Part shown: piece by piece, positions 55,149-64,000 of the stretch
How the letters are laid out: every line of letters starts with the position of its first letter
Numbering within the stretch: position 1 is the first letter of the stretch
Source of the DNA: Sulfuricurvum sp. 17-40-25
GTDB taxonomy: Bacteria; Campylobacterota; Campylobacteria; Campylobacterales; Sulfurimonadaceae
Direction: 5' to 3'
Length of the DNA: 64,000 nucleotides
Assembly: GCA_002282015.1 (NCBI GenBank)
Contig: NCIJ01000001.1
Location: 372,001-436,000 of the forward strand
Program-made: the position numbers and the translations under genes
The notes under the pieces: generated by a model
Databases searched by the model: none
What the model was told of the DNA's origin: nothing
The model's input: the letters and a program-made list of their open reading frames with translations, nothing else

Positions 55149-55916
55149 ATGACCCTACTCCCGTCAGTTCTTCTCTCTGTACATTTACCTCTAAGTGCTC
55201 ATTTTACCACTCGACATGGTGGTATCTCTTATACTCCCTATGATGCACTTAACCTTGCGTTTCATGTAGGAGACAACCCACAAGATGTACTCAAAAATCA
55301 TTCTATTTTAGCACATACCCTTGGATATGATTCTCAAAAACTTATCCATATGCGTCAGATTCACTCCGATATAGTCATGGTTGTAACTGCAAATATGAGC
55401 TTTGACACACCTCCCCAATGTGATGCTTTGATTACCAATCGTATCGATATTCCCCTCATGGTTATGAGTGCTGATTGCACGCCCATACTGCTTTATGATC
55501 CTATCAATCAGGCCATTGGGGCCGTTCATGCAGGACGTGCTGGAGCACTCAATGGCATATTACCAAAAACCCTAAAAGCTATGCAAAAAAACTATGGGAC
55601 TTCTTTATCTGATATTCAGATTGTATTAGGGCCTGCGATACAGGGATGCTGTTATGAAATTAATGAGAATATTGCACGTGAAGTAAAAGAAAAAGGCTTT
55701 CAAAAAGCATTGATACGTACAGAGAAAAAAGTTTCTTTGGATGTTAATACGATTTTGCAGATACAGCTGGAAGCACTAGGCATCGTCTCAGAGCAAATAG
55801 AAACCATAAATCAATGTACCTCATGCAACTGCCATGACTATTTCTCTTACAGAGCTAACAGACAGCATACAGGACGAATTGCGGGAGTTATTCTTTTGCG
55901 TCCATTACCTTCTTAG
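55149..55916 (+). CDS. pgeF: PgeF/LACC1-family (YfiH) protein, purine nucleoside phosphorylase-like
   Basis: 255 aa. The metal-binding residues are a His in TTRHGGIS/QIHSD, the Cys in MSADCTPILLYD and the His in AVHAGRAGA, matching the YfiH family. E. coli PgeF removes L-Ala-containing errors from peptidoglycan; family members also show purine nucleoside phosphorylase or adenosine deaminase activity. Near the C terminus NQCTSCNCHDYFSYRAN is conserved-looking. The end overlaps the convergent dxs gene by 29 bases. It lies 21 bases after the chemoreceptor gene and may share its transcript. Confidence 0.88.
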   Translation: MTLLPSVLLSVHLPLSAHFTTRHGGISYTPYDALNLAFHVGDNPQDVLKNHSILAHTLGYDSQKLIHMRQIHSDIVMVVTANMSFDTPPQCDALITNRIDIPLMVMSADCTPILLYDPINQAIGAVHAGRAGALNGILPKTLKAMQKNYGTSLSDIQIVLGPAIQGCCYEINENIAREVKEKGFQKALIRTEKKVSLDVNTILQIQLEALGIVSEQIETINQCTSCNCHDYFSYRANRQHTGRIAGVILLRPLPS

Positions 55917-57711
55917 CCAACTGTGCAGGGAGTATCCCTAAATATTCTTCAACAAGCGATGTCTTACCATGCTTTATAAAGCCATCGTCATATTCAAAAC
56001 TAACAACGGTAACATCTAAAATATTGGCTTCGCTTAACCACTCCAATAATGCACTTCCAACGCCACCTGATCGTGCTGAGTCACTAAAGACATACCATCG
56101 CTTGTGCAAGGAAGCCATTTGATGCAGCATCTCACCATCCAGCGGCTTTACAAAACGTAAATCCAATAAAGCAGGCTTCTCATCCATAAGTTCCATACTC
56201 TGCGCGGCACGTCCAACGCCATTTCCATATCCAATAAATAATACATCGCTTTGGCTTGCAGATAAAAGCTGTGACTTTCCAAGTTCAAAAGGAACTGATT
56301 CCGGAAGATCTGCTTGTAAAAATGCCCCTCGAGGATAACGAATTGCACACGGATGGTCATACCCTGCCGCAAAATCCACAATATGATGAAAGGATTTTTC
56401 ATCGCGTGGAGCGCACAGTGTCATATTCGGTAACACTCGTAAAAAACTGATGTCAAAAGCACCCTGATGTGTTTCACCATCTTCCCCTACGATACCCGCA
56501 CGATCGAGTGCAAATACAACAGGAAGATCCATCAGACAAACATCATGTATTACTTGATCGTATCCACGCTGTAAAAAAGTCGAATAAATTGTACAAAATG
56601 GTTTAAATCCCTCTTTAGCCATAGCCGCCATAGATGTAACAGCATGCTGTTCCGCAATCGCCACATCCCAAAAGCGATCAGGATATTTTTCCATGACGGC
56701 ACTTAATCCGGTTCCACTAGGCATTGCGGCAGTTACTCCAACAATCTTTGGATTCGTGTCTGCTTGATCCATCAGCGCGTCCGCATAAATCTGAGTTGCA
56801 TTCTTAGCAGTACTTTTAGAATTTGCAGTGCCACTTTTTAAGTCAAAAGGGGAAACACCATGCCATTTTTCATGTTTGCCCTCAGCAATCTCATAGCCCT
56901 TACCCTTGATGGTTTGTACGTGTACCAAAACAGGTTTTCCCATTCCTTTGGCGACCGAAAGAATATCAATCAATGATTTCAGATCATGTCCATCAATAGG
57001 ACCAATATACTCAATCCCCATCTCTTCAAATAAGATTCCAGGGGTAATGAGTTTCAATGACTCTTCAAATCGCTTGGCAAGATAATGGGCACCTTCCCCA
57101 AAATTATCCACAAATTGTTCTGTTTTCTTTTTAAATCGTTGATATAACGGGCTTGCCATCGCAGAACTGAGCATCCGACTAATTGCGCCGATTGGTTTTG
57201 CAATACTCATCTCATTGTCGTTTAGAATAATAACCATAGGGTATTTAAGATCACCCAGTTCATTGAGTGCTTCATACACCATACCAGCACTCATCGCACC
57301 ATCCCCGATCAATACCACCGGAATACGCGTCGATGTTTCGCCCTTAAGCGCTATGGCCTTTGCAGCTCCTACCCCCAATGAAATCGACGTAGAACTGTGC
57401 CCGGCGATAAAATAATCACATGGTGATTCACTGGGCTTTGTGTATCCACTCATCCCGCCAAACTGACGTAAAGTATCAAACTCATCCCATCTATCGGTTA
57501 ATAATTTATGGGCGTATGCCTGATGAGAAACATCAAAGATAAAGGGATCTTGCTTCGCATCAAATACTTTGTGCATTGCAATAATAATTTCAGTTGCTCC
57601 AAGAGTAGAACTCAGATGTCCGCCGTTACGGCTAACAACTTCCAATATTCGATCTCGAATTTTTTGAGAAAGCTCTTTGAGCTGTTCTTGTGTATAGTGT
57701 TTTATATTCAT
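55888..57711 (-). CDS. dxs: 1-deoxy-D-xylulose 5-phosphate synthase
   Basis: 607 aa thiamine-diphosphate enzyme. N-terminal HLSSTLGATEIIIAMH and DVSHQAYAHKLLTDR, GDGAMSAGMVYEALNELG with the thiamine diphosphate Mg-binding Asp/Asn near residue 152, and the catalytic Glu in IAEQHAVT near 360. DRAGIVGEDGETHQGAFD and RYPRG follow. It makes DXP for isoprenoids, thiamine and pyridoxal. It is the last gene after fliH in the reverse operon; from memory fliF-fliG-fliH-dxs is the order in Helicobacter and Campylobacter too. Confidence 0.96.
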   Translation of the reverse strand: MNIKHYTQEQLKELSQKIRDRILEVVSRNGGHLSSTLGATEIIIAMHKVFDAKQDPFIFDVSHQAYAHKLLTDRWDEFDTLRQFGGMSGYTKPSESPCDYFIAGHSSTSISLGVGAAKAIALKGETSTRIPVVLIGDGAMSAGMVYEALNELGDLKYPMVIILNDNEMSIAKPIGAISRMLSSAMASPLYQRFKKKTEQFVDNFGEGAHYLAKRFEESLKLITPGILFEEMGIEYIGPIDGHDLKSLIDILSVAKGMGKPVLVHVQTIKGKGYEIAEGKHEKWHGVSPFDLKSGTANSKSTAKNATQIYADALMDQADTNPKIVGVTAAMPSGTGLSAVMEKYPDRFWDVAIAEQHAVTSMAAMAKEGFKPFCTIYSTFLQRGYDQVIHDVCLMDLPVVFALDRAGIVGEDGETHQGAFDISFLRVLPNMTLCAPRDEKSFHHIVDFAAGYDHPCAIRYPRGAFLQADLPESVPFELGKSQLLSASQSDVLFIGYGNGVGRAAQSMELMDEKPALLDLRFVKPLDGEMLHQMASLHKRWYVFSDSARSGGVGSALLEWLSEANILDVTVVSFEYDDGFIKHGKTSLVEEYLGILPAQLAKKVMDAKE

Positions 57712-57723
57712 ACCAAACCTAAC

Positions 57724-58521
57724 TTAAGACTCTAATAATAATGATCGTTTTAATCGCTCGAACCGTTTTTTAATTTGTGAATCTATATTACCCAAATCAC
57801 TGATCGCGACCACACCACCTTGGCTTATCGCACGGTCAGACAATACTTCAACATGAGCAAGAGAACCTACTTTTTCCGAAATAAAACCATGATCCAAAGG
57901 GTTCACCCGTAAAACTATTTTGGAAGCCTCACCCAACTCTTCGATCAGATCCGCTGAAAGTTTTGCAGCGATCTTAGCCCCATTTTCTTGCGTTTCAACC
58001 CCTATGACTTCACGCGCAATTTCAAGTGCGGTGTGGGTCAACTCTTTTTGAATGGAGTCCAAAGAACTCTTAAACTGTTCTGCCGCATTTTCAAGTGTTT
58101 TAACAGAGCTTGAAAGCTGCTCTTGTGCTTGTTCTTTGCGCTTTGAGTCCTGCGATTGCTCACCCAATATTCCTGCTGCAAATCCCTCGTCATAGCTTGC
58201 TTTTTTAGCCATTTCTAATATCTCTGTATGCTCTTCTTGTAGCGTTTCCAATTTCATTTGCATCTTAATAAAATTGGAACTCATCTCATCCGCTTTTTTC
58301 AATAACGACTCAATAAGCTCATCTTTGTTTGAGTTAGTACTCTGCGGTGTTTCCTGATAAGCTTGTACTTCTTGGGTGTCCGCTAGAGTATGCTCCATCC
58401 CAAGTTCTTCAGCTGCTTCATGAACACTTGCCCCATTTAAGCCCGAAAGAATTTTAAACTGATACTTCCCGACCGTATGGTCATCTAAATTTTCTTTCGT
58501 AATAATAACATCTTCTGTCAT
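57724..58521 (-). CDS. fliH: Flagellar export assembly protein FliH
   Basis: 265 aa, rich in charged coiled coil (residues about 80-160: KADEMSSNFIKMQMKLETLQEEHTEIL and following), with a C-terminal FliH/HrpE-type domain (ALEIAREVIGVETQENGAKIAAKL). FliH regulates the export ATPase FliI at the C ring. Low sequence conservation makes this call rest on domain pattern and on position three bases after fliG. The end lies 12 bases before dxs. Confidence 0.87.
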   Translation of the reverse strand: MTEDVIITKENLDDHTVGKYQFKILSGLNGASVHEAAEELGMEHTLADTQEVQAYQETPQSTNSNKDELIESLLKKADEMSSNFIKMQMKLETLQEEHTEILEMAKKASYDEGFAAGILGEQSQDSKRKEQAQEQLSSSVKTLENAAEQFKSSLDSIQKELTHTALEIAREVIGVETQENGAKIAAKLSADLIEELGEASKIVLRVNPLDHGFISEKVGSLAHVEVLSDRAISQGGVVAISDLGNIDSQIKKRFERLKRSLLLES

Positions 58522-58524
58522 GGC

Positions 58525-59550
58525 TTAGTCAATCATCTCTTCAGTTCCACCCAACTGAACCAAACCTTGTTCAGCAAGTCCTTGAACAGCATCTACAATC
58601 TTACGCTGTGCACTTTCAACCTCTTTCATCTTAACGGCGCCCAAAAATTGTAATTCTTCCACAAAGGTATCTTTAGCACGCTGAGACATATTCGCATAAA
58701 ACTTCTCTTTAAGCTCTTCAGGTGCACTTTTAAGTGCCAGCATAAGATCATTTTTATCCACTGCTTTAAGAATTTCTCGCACACTGTTGACATCCAATGC
58801 AGATATATCTTCAAACGTAAACATCATCTCTTTAATCGATGCTGCAAGCTCTTGATCAAGCTGTTCGATTTGTGACAACGTCGCCTTGGATGCAGTAGCA
58901 CCCAAGCGGTTAAAGACATCCGCCACTGCACGCGGTCCACCCACTTCGACTTTGTAGGTTGCCAGTGCTTCTAGCTTGGATTCCAGTACAGCACTCACCC
59001 GCTTAATGATCGATGGTGAGATATCCCCCAATTTGGCCATACGCATAGCTACTTCAGCGCGTAAATCATCCGTAAATAAATACAATGTTTCAGCTGCGGC
59101 AGTAGGTTCCATATGAGCTAAAATCAGAGCTACCGTTTGAGGATGCTCTGTTGCGATAAAATCAGCGAGCTGTTGCGGTTTTATTTTTGCAAGATAGGCA
59201 AAGTTTTGAGCTCCTTGTGACATTTTCGAGAGACGATCCAAAACTTTTTTAGCCTCATCAGCTCCAAGAGCTTTGTATAGGATTTCACGAGCAAATTCAA
59301 TACCACCGTTATTTAAATATTGATTTGATTGAATAATGGCATAAAATTCTTCCAATACCGCCGATCCAAGACTTTTTTCAATAGAACGATTTTGCGCAAT
59401 ATACTTTGAAACTTCCGTAATAGATTCAACGCTTAATCGTCCAAAAATTTGAGCAGTACTATCTTCACCAAGCTGAATCAATAAAATGGCTACTTTTTCT
59501 GCCATACTCATTTCATCAAACTGAGACTGTTGCGTTGGTGTTAATGTCAT
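58525..59550 (-). CDS. fliG: Flagellar motor switch protein FliG
   Basis: 341 aa, standard FliG size. The N-terminal domain begins QFDEMSMAEKVAILLIQLGED; the middle domain contains the EHPQT motif in IATEHPQTVALILAHM; the C-terminal domain keeps charged torque residues (DINSVREILKAVDKNDLMLALKSAP-like segment near 245-270 and ERAKDTF variants). It couples the MS ring (FliF) to the stator. It lies 15 bases after fliF and upstream of fliH. Confidence 0.95.
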   Translation of the reverse strand: MTLTPTQQSQFDEMSMAEKVAILLIQLGEDSTAQIFGRLSVESITEVSKYIAQNRSIEKSLGSAVLEEFYAIIQSNQYLNNGGIEFAREILYKALGADEAKKVLDRLSKMSQGAQNFAYLAKIKPQQLADFIATEHPQTVALILAHMEPTAAAETLYLFTDDLRAEVAMRMAKLGDISPSIIKRVSAVLESKLEALATYKVEVGGPRAVADVFNRLGATASKATLSQIEQLDQELAASIKEMMFTFEDISALDVNSVREILKAVDKNDLMLALKSAPEELKEKFYANMSQRAKDTFVEELQFLGAVKMKEVESAQRKIVDAVQGLAEQGLVQLGGTEEMID

Positions 59551-59565
59551 TTTATCATCCCTTTT

Positions 59566-61272
59566 CTAGGCTCGAGTAGGCGCTTCTTCATCAATCAACG
59601 TTTGAATCAAAGAAGCAATTTCTTCAGGGCGGTCTTCTGTCATTTCACGTATCTTTTCAAGTACAACGTCGTATTTGAGATCATCTTCACTGAAGTTATC
59701 TCCAATGCCCAGTTGTCCTTCTACTTTTTTACGCATTTGCTCTACTTTTGCAATCAAGTCTTCGCTTTCATCCTCGGATATATCTAAAACGGGACGTTCA
59801 AACTCTTCTTCCTCTCTGCTAAACTCAAGCATTCGATCAGCAAACGGAAGAATCACTTTTCTATACGCTACAAACAAGATTATACCTACAAGTATGTATT
59901 TTAAAAGAGGCATAAGTGGTTTAATGTATGTGGTAAAAAACTCGGTTGTTTTCGAAGCTGCATTCTTCGGCGATAACGCATCTTTTGAATTTTGAAATTC
60001 AAAATTTCTAACCGTGACTAAATCACCTCGTACATCATCAACTCCAATCGATTGCTTTACCAGTGACGTAATCGCATCAATTTGTGTTTGATCTAATGGA
60101 ATGTAGGCAACTTCATCCCCTGTTAATCCATTAGTGTCTTTTTTAAGCTCATACTTACCGTCAACGACCACTGCTGCCGTTATTCTCTTGATACGTGCAA
60201 ACTCCATCTTGGTCGTAGAGACCGTTTTAGAGATCTCATAATTGGTGGTCCCTTGCGTCTTTTCGTATTTTTCTCCTGCCCCTTGCGCGTTTAATCCCTC
60301 AACGGGACCAATGTTACTAACAGCACCAGGAACGCCTCCTACTTGCGGAGGCGTTTGACCCTCACGTTTTTCTTCCAAAGTCTGTTCGCTGCGCACCACA
60401 TTCTCTGGGTCGTATTTCTCAGATGTCGAGCTTTGTTCCGAAAAATCATATTCAATCGTTACCTTCGCAACGACTCGATCTTTTCCTCCGATAAATGGAG
60501 AAAGGACATTGAGTATCTTTTCTTCTTGCTTTTTTTCTTCTCGTGTTTTATACTGCTGCTGCATGGATGAGAGTTCACCCATCATCGATTCCGCATCATT
60601 GTCCCCCAGACTTTCCCCATCTGAATTAATCAGGGTTACGTTCTCGACTGTCAACTTTGGAACAGCAGAAGCCACAAGTTTTTTAATTCCGCGAATTTGC
60701 TTTGATGTTAGCTTACGATCAGCATACAATTGAACCATTACCGATGCAGATGGAGCTACCGCTTCTGAAACGAAAAGCGTCTCTTTGGGAAGTGCAAGCG
60801 AAACACTTGATTTTTCAACGGGAGCTAATGAGTCGATTGAACGAGCCAATTCTCCTTCAAGTGCACGTCGAAATTTTACTTCTTGGTCAAAATTGGTTGC
60901 TCCAAACTCTTGTTTATCAAACAGCTCAAAACCAACATGCCCTTCTTTTGGAATCCCCATTGAGGCAATAGTAATACGCTCTTTATAGACTACTTCCTTA
61001 GGAACTTCGATGACATTATCACGTGGTATTTTATAGGGGATTTTGTCTTTTTCAAGCTGTGCCACTACTTGGGCAGCATCTTGTGGTGTCAATTGTTCAA
61101 AAAGAACTTGATATCCTTCCTCACTGCTTCCTTTTGGGTCAGACGTAAAAAGCACCAAAAACAAAAGAAATCCAATAATGGTGGCGATGGCTACGCCAAT
61201 AATTATTTTTTGGGCTTGCGTTAATTTTCCAAATAAAACAACAAGTTGCGAAAAAAGAGCTTTAAAATCCAT
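59566..61272 (-). CDS. fliF: Flagellar MS-ring protein FliF
   Basis: 568 aa. Two membrane helices at about residues 23-45 and 460-480 flank a large periplasmic part with the YscJ/FliF ring-building domains (LFEQLTPQDAAQVVAQLEKDKIPYKI near 55-80, and VEKSSVSLALPKE). The C-terminal cytoplasmic tail includes the FliG-binding segment near 550-568 (PEEIASLIQTLIDEE). FliF starts the basal body assembly. It follows hisC by 17 bases. Confidence 0.95.
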   Translation of the reverse strand: MDFKALFSQLVVLFGKLTQAQKIIIGVAIATIIGFLLFLVLFTSDPKGSSEEGYQVLFEQLTPQDAAQVVAQLEKDKIPYKIPRDNVIEVPKEVVYKERITIASMGIPKEGHVGFELFDKQEFGATNFDQEVKFRRALEGELARSIDSLAPVEKSSVSLALPKETLFVSEAVAPSASVMVQLYADRKLTSKQIRGIKKLVASAVPKLTVENVTLINSDGESLGDNDAESMMGELSSMQQQYKTREEKKQEEKILNVLSPFIGGKDRVVAKVTIEYDFSEQSSTSEKYDPENVVRSEQTLEEKREGQTPPQVGGVPGAVSNIGPVEGLNAQGAGEKYEKTQGTTNYEISKTVSTTKMEFARIKRITAAVVVDGKYELKKDTNGLTGDEVAYIPLDQTQIDAITSLVKQSIGVDDVRGDLVTVRNFEFQNSKDALSPKNAASKTTEFFTTYIKPLMPLLKYILVGIILFVAYRKVILPFADRMLEFSREEEEFERPVLDISEDESEDLIAKVEQMRKKVEGQLGIGDNFSEDDLKYDVVLEKIREMTEDRPEEIASLIQTLIDEEAPTRA

Positions 61273-61289
61273 TGGTACCTAAATAATTG

Positions 61290-62384
61290 TTATAATAACG
61301 GCTCAGCGAGCTCGAAGAATCGACTATTTTGTACTTGCGTACCAATCGTCACACGAATTGCATTCAATCCATAACTGCTTAAATCACGTATAATCATACC
61401 CTTTTTTAACAATGCTTGTGCTATTTCAGATGAATTTTGTCCTTGCAAAAGCGATAATGTGACAAAATTGGTATAACTATCGATTATTTGAATCCCTTTT
61501 TTATGGGCGAATGCTTCATAGCGCTTCATTTCTTTAAAATTATCCGCAATACATTCTGTAACAAATGCTTCATCTTCTAACGCAACTGAGGCTGCTTCCA
61601 AAGATAAAGTCGTAATATTAAACGGTGGGCGTACTTTGTAAAGAGCTTTGATGATAGGAGCAGCTGCGATTCCATACCCAACCCGCATTCCCCCTAGCCC
61701 ATAAGCTTTTGAGAAAGTCCCCAAAAATAACACATTATCAAATTTTTGTATTAAATCCTTAGGTTCTACTGCCTTGGATGGATCTTTAAAACGAGCATAT
61801 TCCATATAAGCACCATCTACAATAACCAAGGTATCTTTATCCACTTTTTCGATAAAAGAGATCATCTCTTGCGCATCCAAAGCATCCCCTGTCGGATTAT
61901 TAGGCGTACACAAAAAGATAATCGAAGGCTTATGCTCTTGATACAATGCATAAAATTCCTCCATATTGTGTTCGCGTGAAGCGGTACGGACGATTATGGC
62001 ACCCACTTGTTTTGCATAGATCTCATACATCGCAAAAGTCACACTGTTCATCAATACCTTCGAGCCACTGTGTGCTTTGGCGTGAATGGCAAATTCGATC
62101 ACCTGATCACTCCCTGCCCCGATTACCAATTCATCTGAGCTGATATCGTACTTTTTTACCAGAGCACTCTTCAATTTGACCATTGAGTCATCGGGATATA
62201 ACGACATATTATCGATGATAGTACGAACAGCATCTTTGACTTTTGGAGAACATCCAAAAGGGTTTTCATTACTTGCTAATTTGACGATATGATCTTTATC
62301 GATACCGTATTCTCTTACCACCAGCTCGATAGGTTTACCCGCTTCATAGCTTTTAATATTTTCTAATGCACTGTTAAAATTCAT
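61290..62384 (-). CDS. hisC: Histidinol-phosphate aminotransferase
   Basis: 364 aa fold-type I PLP enzyme. [14 protein letters not shown] for substrate, [10 protein letters not shown] with the PLP Asn, the DGAYMEYA with Asp, and the PLP Lys in [17 protein letters not shown] near residue 220 are visible. It transaminates imidazole-acetol phosphate in histidine synthesis and may also act on aromatic keto acids, which would fit its overlap (ATGA) with pheA upstream. fliF follows in the same direction. Confidence 0.95.
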   Translation of the reverse strand: MNFNSALENIKSYEAGKPIELVVREYGIDKDHIVKLASNENPFGCSPKVKDAVRTIIDNMSLYPDDSMVKLKSALVKKYDISSDELVIGAGSDQVIEFAIHAKAHSGSKVLMNSVTFAMYEIYAKQVGAIIVRTASREHNMEEFYALYQEHKPSIIFLCTPNNPTGDALDAQEMISFIEKVDKDTLVIVDGAYMEYARFKDPSKAVEPKDLIQKFDNVLFLGTFSKAYGLGGMRVGYGIAAAPIIKALYKVRPPFNITTLSLEAASVALEDEAFVTECIADNFKEMKRYEAFAHKKGIQIIDSYTNFVTLSLLQGQNSSEIAQALLKKGMIIRDLSSYGLNAIRVTIGTQVQNSRFFELAEPLL

Positions 62385-63463
62385 AATTCTCCCTTTACGT
62401 AGCTACCAAGCCAAGTCACTTCGTCCACATGTTTTTCCATCATCTTCTCGACTCTAGGTTCATCAATATGACCAAAAAAGTCTATGAAAAACCAATAGCC
62501 AAAACCATCATTGTCTCTTGAAGGTCGACTCTCAATTTTACTCAAGTTGATTTCTGCTGTATCAAAGTCCTCTAAGAAATGAACCAATGCTCCTGCTTTT
62601 TGAGCATCTTTTAAGCGTACTAATATCGATGTTTTATCTTCACCGCTAGCAGCATTTTTAAAATCACTGAGAATAAAAAATCGAGTCGCATTGTTATGTG
62701 CATCTTCAATATTTTCAAACAACGTCGGTACCCCGTACAACTTTGCCGCAATATGAGAGCATATAGCTGCTGCTTCAGGATCTTTGGATGCCAATACGGC
62801 AGCTTTCGCCGTTGATTCCACAGGAATATGTTCGATCCCTTCAAAACCATGCTCCAGTAAAAATTCTCGACATTGCCCAAAGCCTTTATCTTTTGAATAA
62901 ATGCGTTTGATCTGATGAAGTTTTTCAGCTTTGGAAGCAAATGCCATGTGTATGGGCATATACAATTCTGCCACGATCTTAACACTTCCTTTACCCAGTA
63001 GATCAAGTGTTTCACCAACAACACCATCACGGCTGTTTTCGATTGGAACCACGCCAAATTTTGCACGCCCTGCTTCAAGTGTTTTAAAAACGGCTTCAAT
63101 AGAACCTAAAGAAAGATAATCGCTCATAGCACCAAAACGTGATTCCGCCGCTTGATGCGTAAAACTTCCTTCAGGTCCCAAATACGCTATACGCTCTGGT
63201 AACTCCAAGTTACGAGCAACCGCAAAGATCTCGAGAAAAATAGCTTCGATTGCCGGACGATTTAACAGACCATCGCTTTTGGCACTTAACTGAGTCAAGC
63301 GATCGATAATCGATTTTTCCCTCTCAGGACGATATATCGCACCCTTGCTCTCATGCTTTATTTCACCTACGCGTCGTACAACTTCCATACGGCGATTCAA
63401 TAATGCTATGACTTCATTGTCCAATGTATCAATCAGGGTTCGGCATTCTTCTAATGTATTCAT
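62381..63463 (-). CDS. pheA: Bifunctional chorismate mutase / prephenate dehydratase
   Basis: 360 aa P-protein. Residues 1-90 form the AroQ chorismate mutase ([27 protein letters not shown]). The dehydratase domain has [14 protein letters not shown] near 95, [19 protein letters not shown], and the catalytic Thr region NNATRFFIL near 255. The C-terminal ACT domain ([24 protein letters not shown] and ESRPSR) gives phenylalanine feedback inhibition. It makes phenylpyruvate for Phe. It overlaps hisC downstream and the HAD gene upstream by four bases each. Confidence 0.96.
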   Translation of the reverse strand: MNTLEECRTLIDTLDNEVIALLNRRMEVVRRVGEIKHESKGAIYRPEREKSIIDRLTQLSAKSDGLLNRPAIEAIFLEIFAVARNLELPERIAYLGPEGSFTHQAAESRFGAMSDYLSLGSIEAVFKTLEAGRAKFGVVPIENSRDGVVGETLDLLGKGSVKIVAELYMPIHMAFASKAEKLHQIKRIYSKDKGFGQCREFLLEHGFEGIEHIPVESTAKAAVLASKDPEAAAICSHIAAKLYGVPTLFENIEDAHNNATRFFILSDFKNAASGEDKTSILVRLKDAQKAGALVHFLEDFDTAEINLSKIESRPSRDNDGFGYWFFIDFFGHIDEPRVEKMMEKHVDEVTWLGSYVKGEL

Positions 63464-64000
63464 AAACTCTCCAATACCTCTTGCATATCTTCGTACACGG
63501 TATAAGGCTGCTGATGTAAACTCAATTGAGGCAGTATCTCATCTCTAGTACGATATTTACCGCTTAAAACGAATATACCCTTCATCCCAAGCTCCTGTGC
63601 ACCTATAATATCTCCGCTCATATCATCGCTGATGATACTAATGTCTTCAAAACAGACACTCTCATCTTGTTTTTGGATACACGCCAATGCTTCGTCAAAA
63701 AAAGGCTTACTTGGCTTACCGACTACCACATAGGGACAAGAGGTCGCAAACTCCAACATCTTCAAGATTGCTCCTACTCCAGGATAGCGTTTATTATTTT
63801 TGGCGTACAAGGAGGTTTCATGCATCCCAATCAGACGGGATCCTGATAAAATAAAGGCTATCATCTGTGCGTACTCATTACTGGTGAAATCTTCTTTGAT
63901 AGCCAATAATACACAGTCGGGTTTAGTATACTCAAGTGTGTACCCCATAGTCACCAATACATCACAAAAAGCCTTTGAACCGTATGCTGCTATTGTTTCG
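63460..64000 (-). CDS. HAD-IIA family (NagD-like) phosphatase, 5'-truncated
   Basis: The frame stays open to the right edge, so the true start lies outside. The visible C-terminal 180 residues are ETIAAYGSKAFCDVLVTMGYTLEY, PDCVLLAIKEDFTSNEYAQMI and NNKRYPGVGAILKMLEFAT (in place of NPD..), then VGKPSKPFFDEAL for the HAD-IIA motif III and ISDDMSGDIIGAQELGMKGIFVLSGK for motif IV. HAD-IIA enzymes dephosphorylate small metabolites such as UMP, glycerol phosphate or pyridoxal phosphate; the substrate is not predictable. It overlaps pheA (ATGA) and leads the reverse operon seen here. Confidence 0.86.
   Translation of the reverse strand, partial: ETIAAYGSKAFCDVLVTMGYTLEYTKPDCVLLAIKEDFTSNEYAQMIAFILSGSRLIGMHETSLYAKNNKRYPGVGAILKMLEFATSCPYVVVGKPSKPFFDEALACIQKQDESVCFEDISIISDDMSGDIIGAQELGMKGIFVLSGKYRTRDEILPQLSLHQQPYTVYEDMQEVLESL

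Overview
The window looks like a contiguous piece of a Campylobacterota (epsilonproteobacterial) chromosome, most likely a free-living sulfur oxidiser of the Sulfuricurvum/Sulfurimonas group. This rests on gene content and order rather than any database search. The runs pyrH-rpoZ-spoT-tyrS-nitronate monooxygenase-amidase, cheY-prmA-ftsH-psd-like, pheA-hisC-fliF-fliG-fliH-dxs and cbpA-hspR all match, from memory, the order in Campylobacter or Helicobacter. The moderate GC content (about 40 % by eye) and sigma-70 promoters with a good TATAAT but poor -35 also fit. Genes are tightly packed, with many ATGA or TAATG overlaps, and no gap exceeds about 250 bases.

Layout. 1-1.7 kb: end of a type II secretion/type IV pilus ATPase gene and its inner-membrane partner. 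1.7-8.1 kb: UvrD-type helicase, FliW, valS, a GNAT-like protein and pyrF. 8.17-8.36 kb: tRNA-Ser(GCU) and tRNA-Gly(UCC). 8.3-9.45 kb: a 1.1-kb segment bounded by a perfect 61-bp duplication of the tRNA-Gly 3' part, carrying a DUF302 protein and a small orphan ORF, followed by an outer-membrane beta-barrel and a zinc-sensor (CZB) diguanylate cyclase. 11.5-18.5 kb: reverse-strand pyrH operon. 18.6-21.1 kb: an unrecognised 439-aa protein paired with a cytoplasmic HtrA-like protease. 21-26.6 kb: DUF502 protein, M3 peptidase, an endonuclease/phosphatase-fold protein, and the heat-shock operon cbpA-hspR-DUF1643 with a visible HAIR operator. 26.7-29.6 kb: purH, a DNA glycosylase and a D,D-carboxypeptidase.

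29.7-34.1 kb: MlaE/MlaF/MlaD lipid-transport operon with a lipoprotein and pfkA. 34.1-38.8 kb: a TIGR01777-type epimerase, a small cytochrome c, a sigma-4-like small protein, serB, a MetF-like protein and serS. 38.8-41.1 kb: a membrane-anchored TPR protein. 41.2-45 kb: cheY-prmA-ftsH-psd-like. 45-47.3 kb: a PDC-sensor membrane protein with hisH-hisA. 47.4-49.2 kb: lipid A/core genes waaC and a lauroyltransferase. 49.3-53.1 kb: dimeric dUTPase, a 58-aa cysteine-containing protein, and a three-gene unit with an OvoA-type sulfoxide synthase lacking its methyltransferase domain, a PatB/MalY-type C-S lyase and a PNPOx-fold protein. 53.2-55.9 kb: a CZB-containing chemoreceptor and PgeF. 55.9-64 kb: the reverse-strand operon HAD-pheA-hisC-fliF-fliG-fliH-dxs, running off the right edge.

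Most of the window is conserved core: translation, stringent response, envelope, flagellar base and amino-acid synthesis. The most distinctive parts are the probable thiol-histidine unit (50.1-53.1 kb), the protease/unknown pair (18.6-21.1 kb), the tRNA-Gly duplication (8.3-9.45 kb), and a phosphatidylserine decarboxylase homologue that lacks its self-cleavage serine (41.2 kb). No CRISPR array, insertion sequence, integrase or rRNA was seen.
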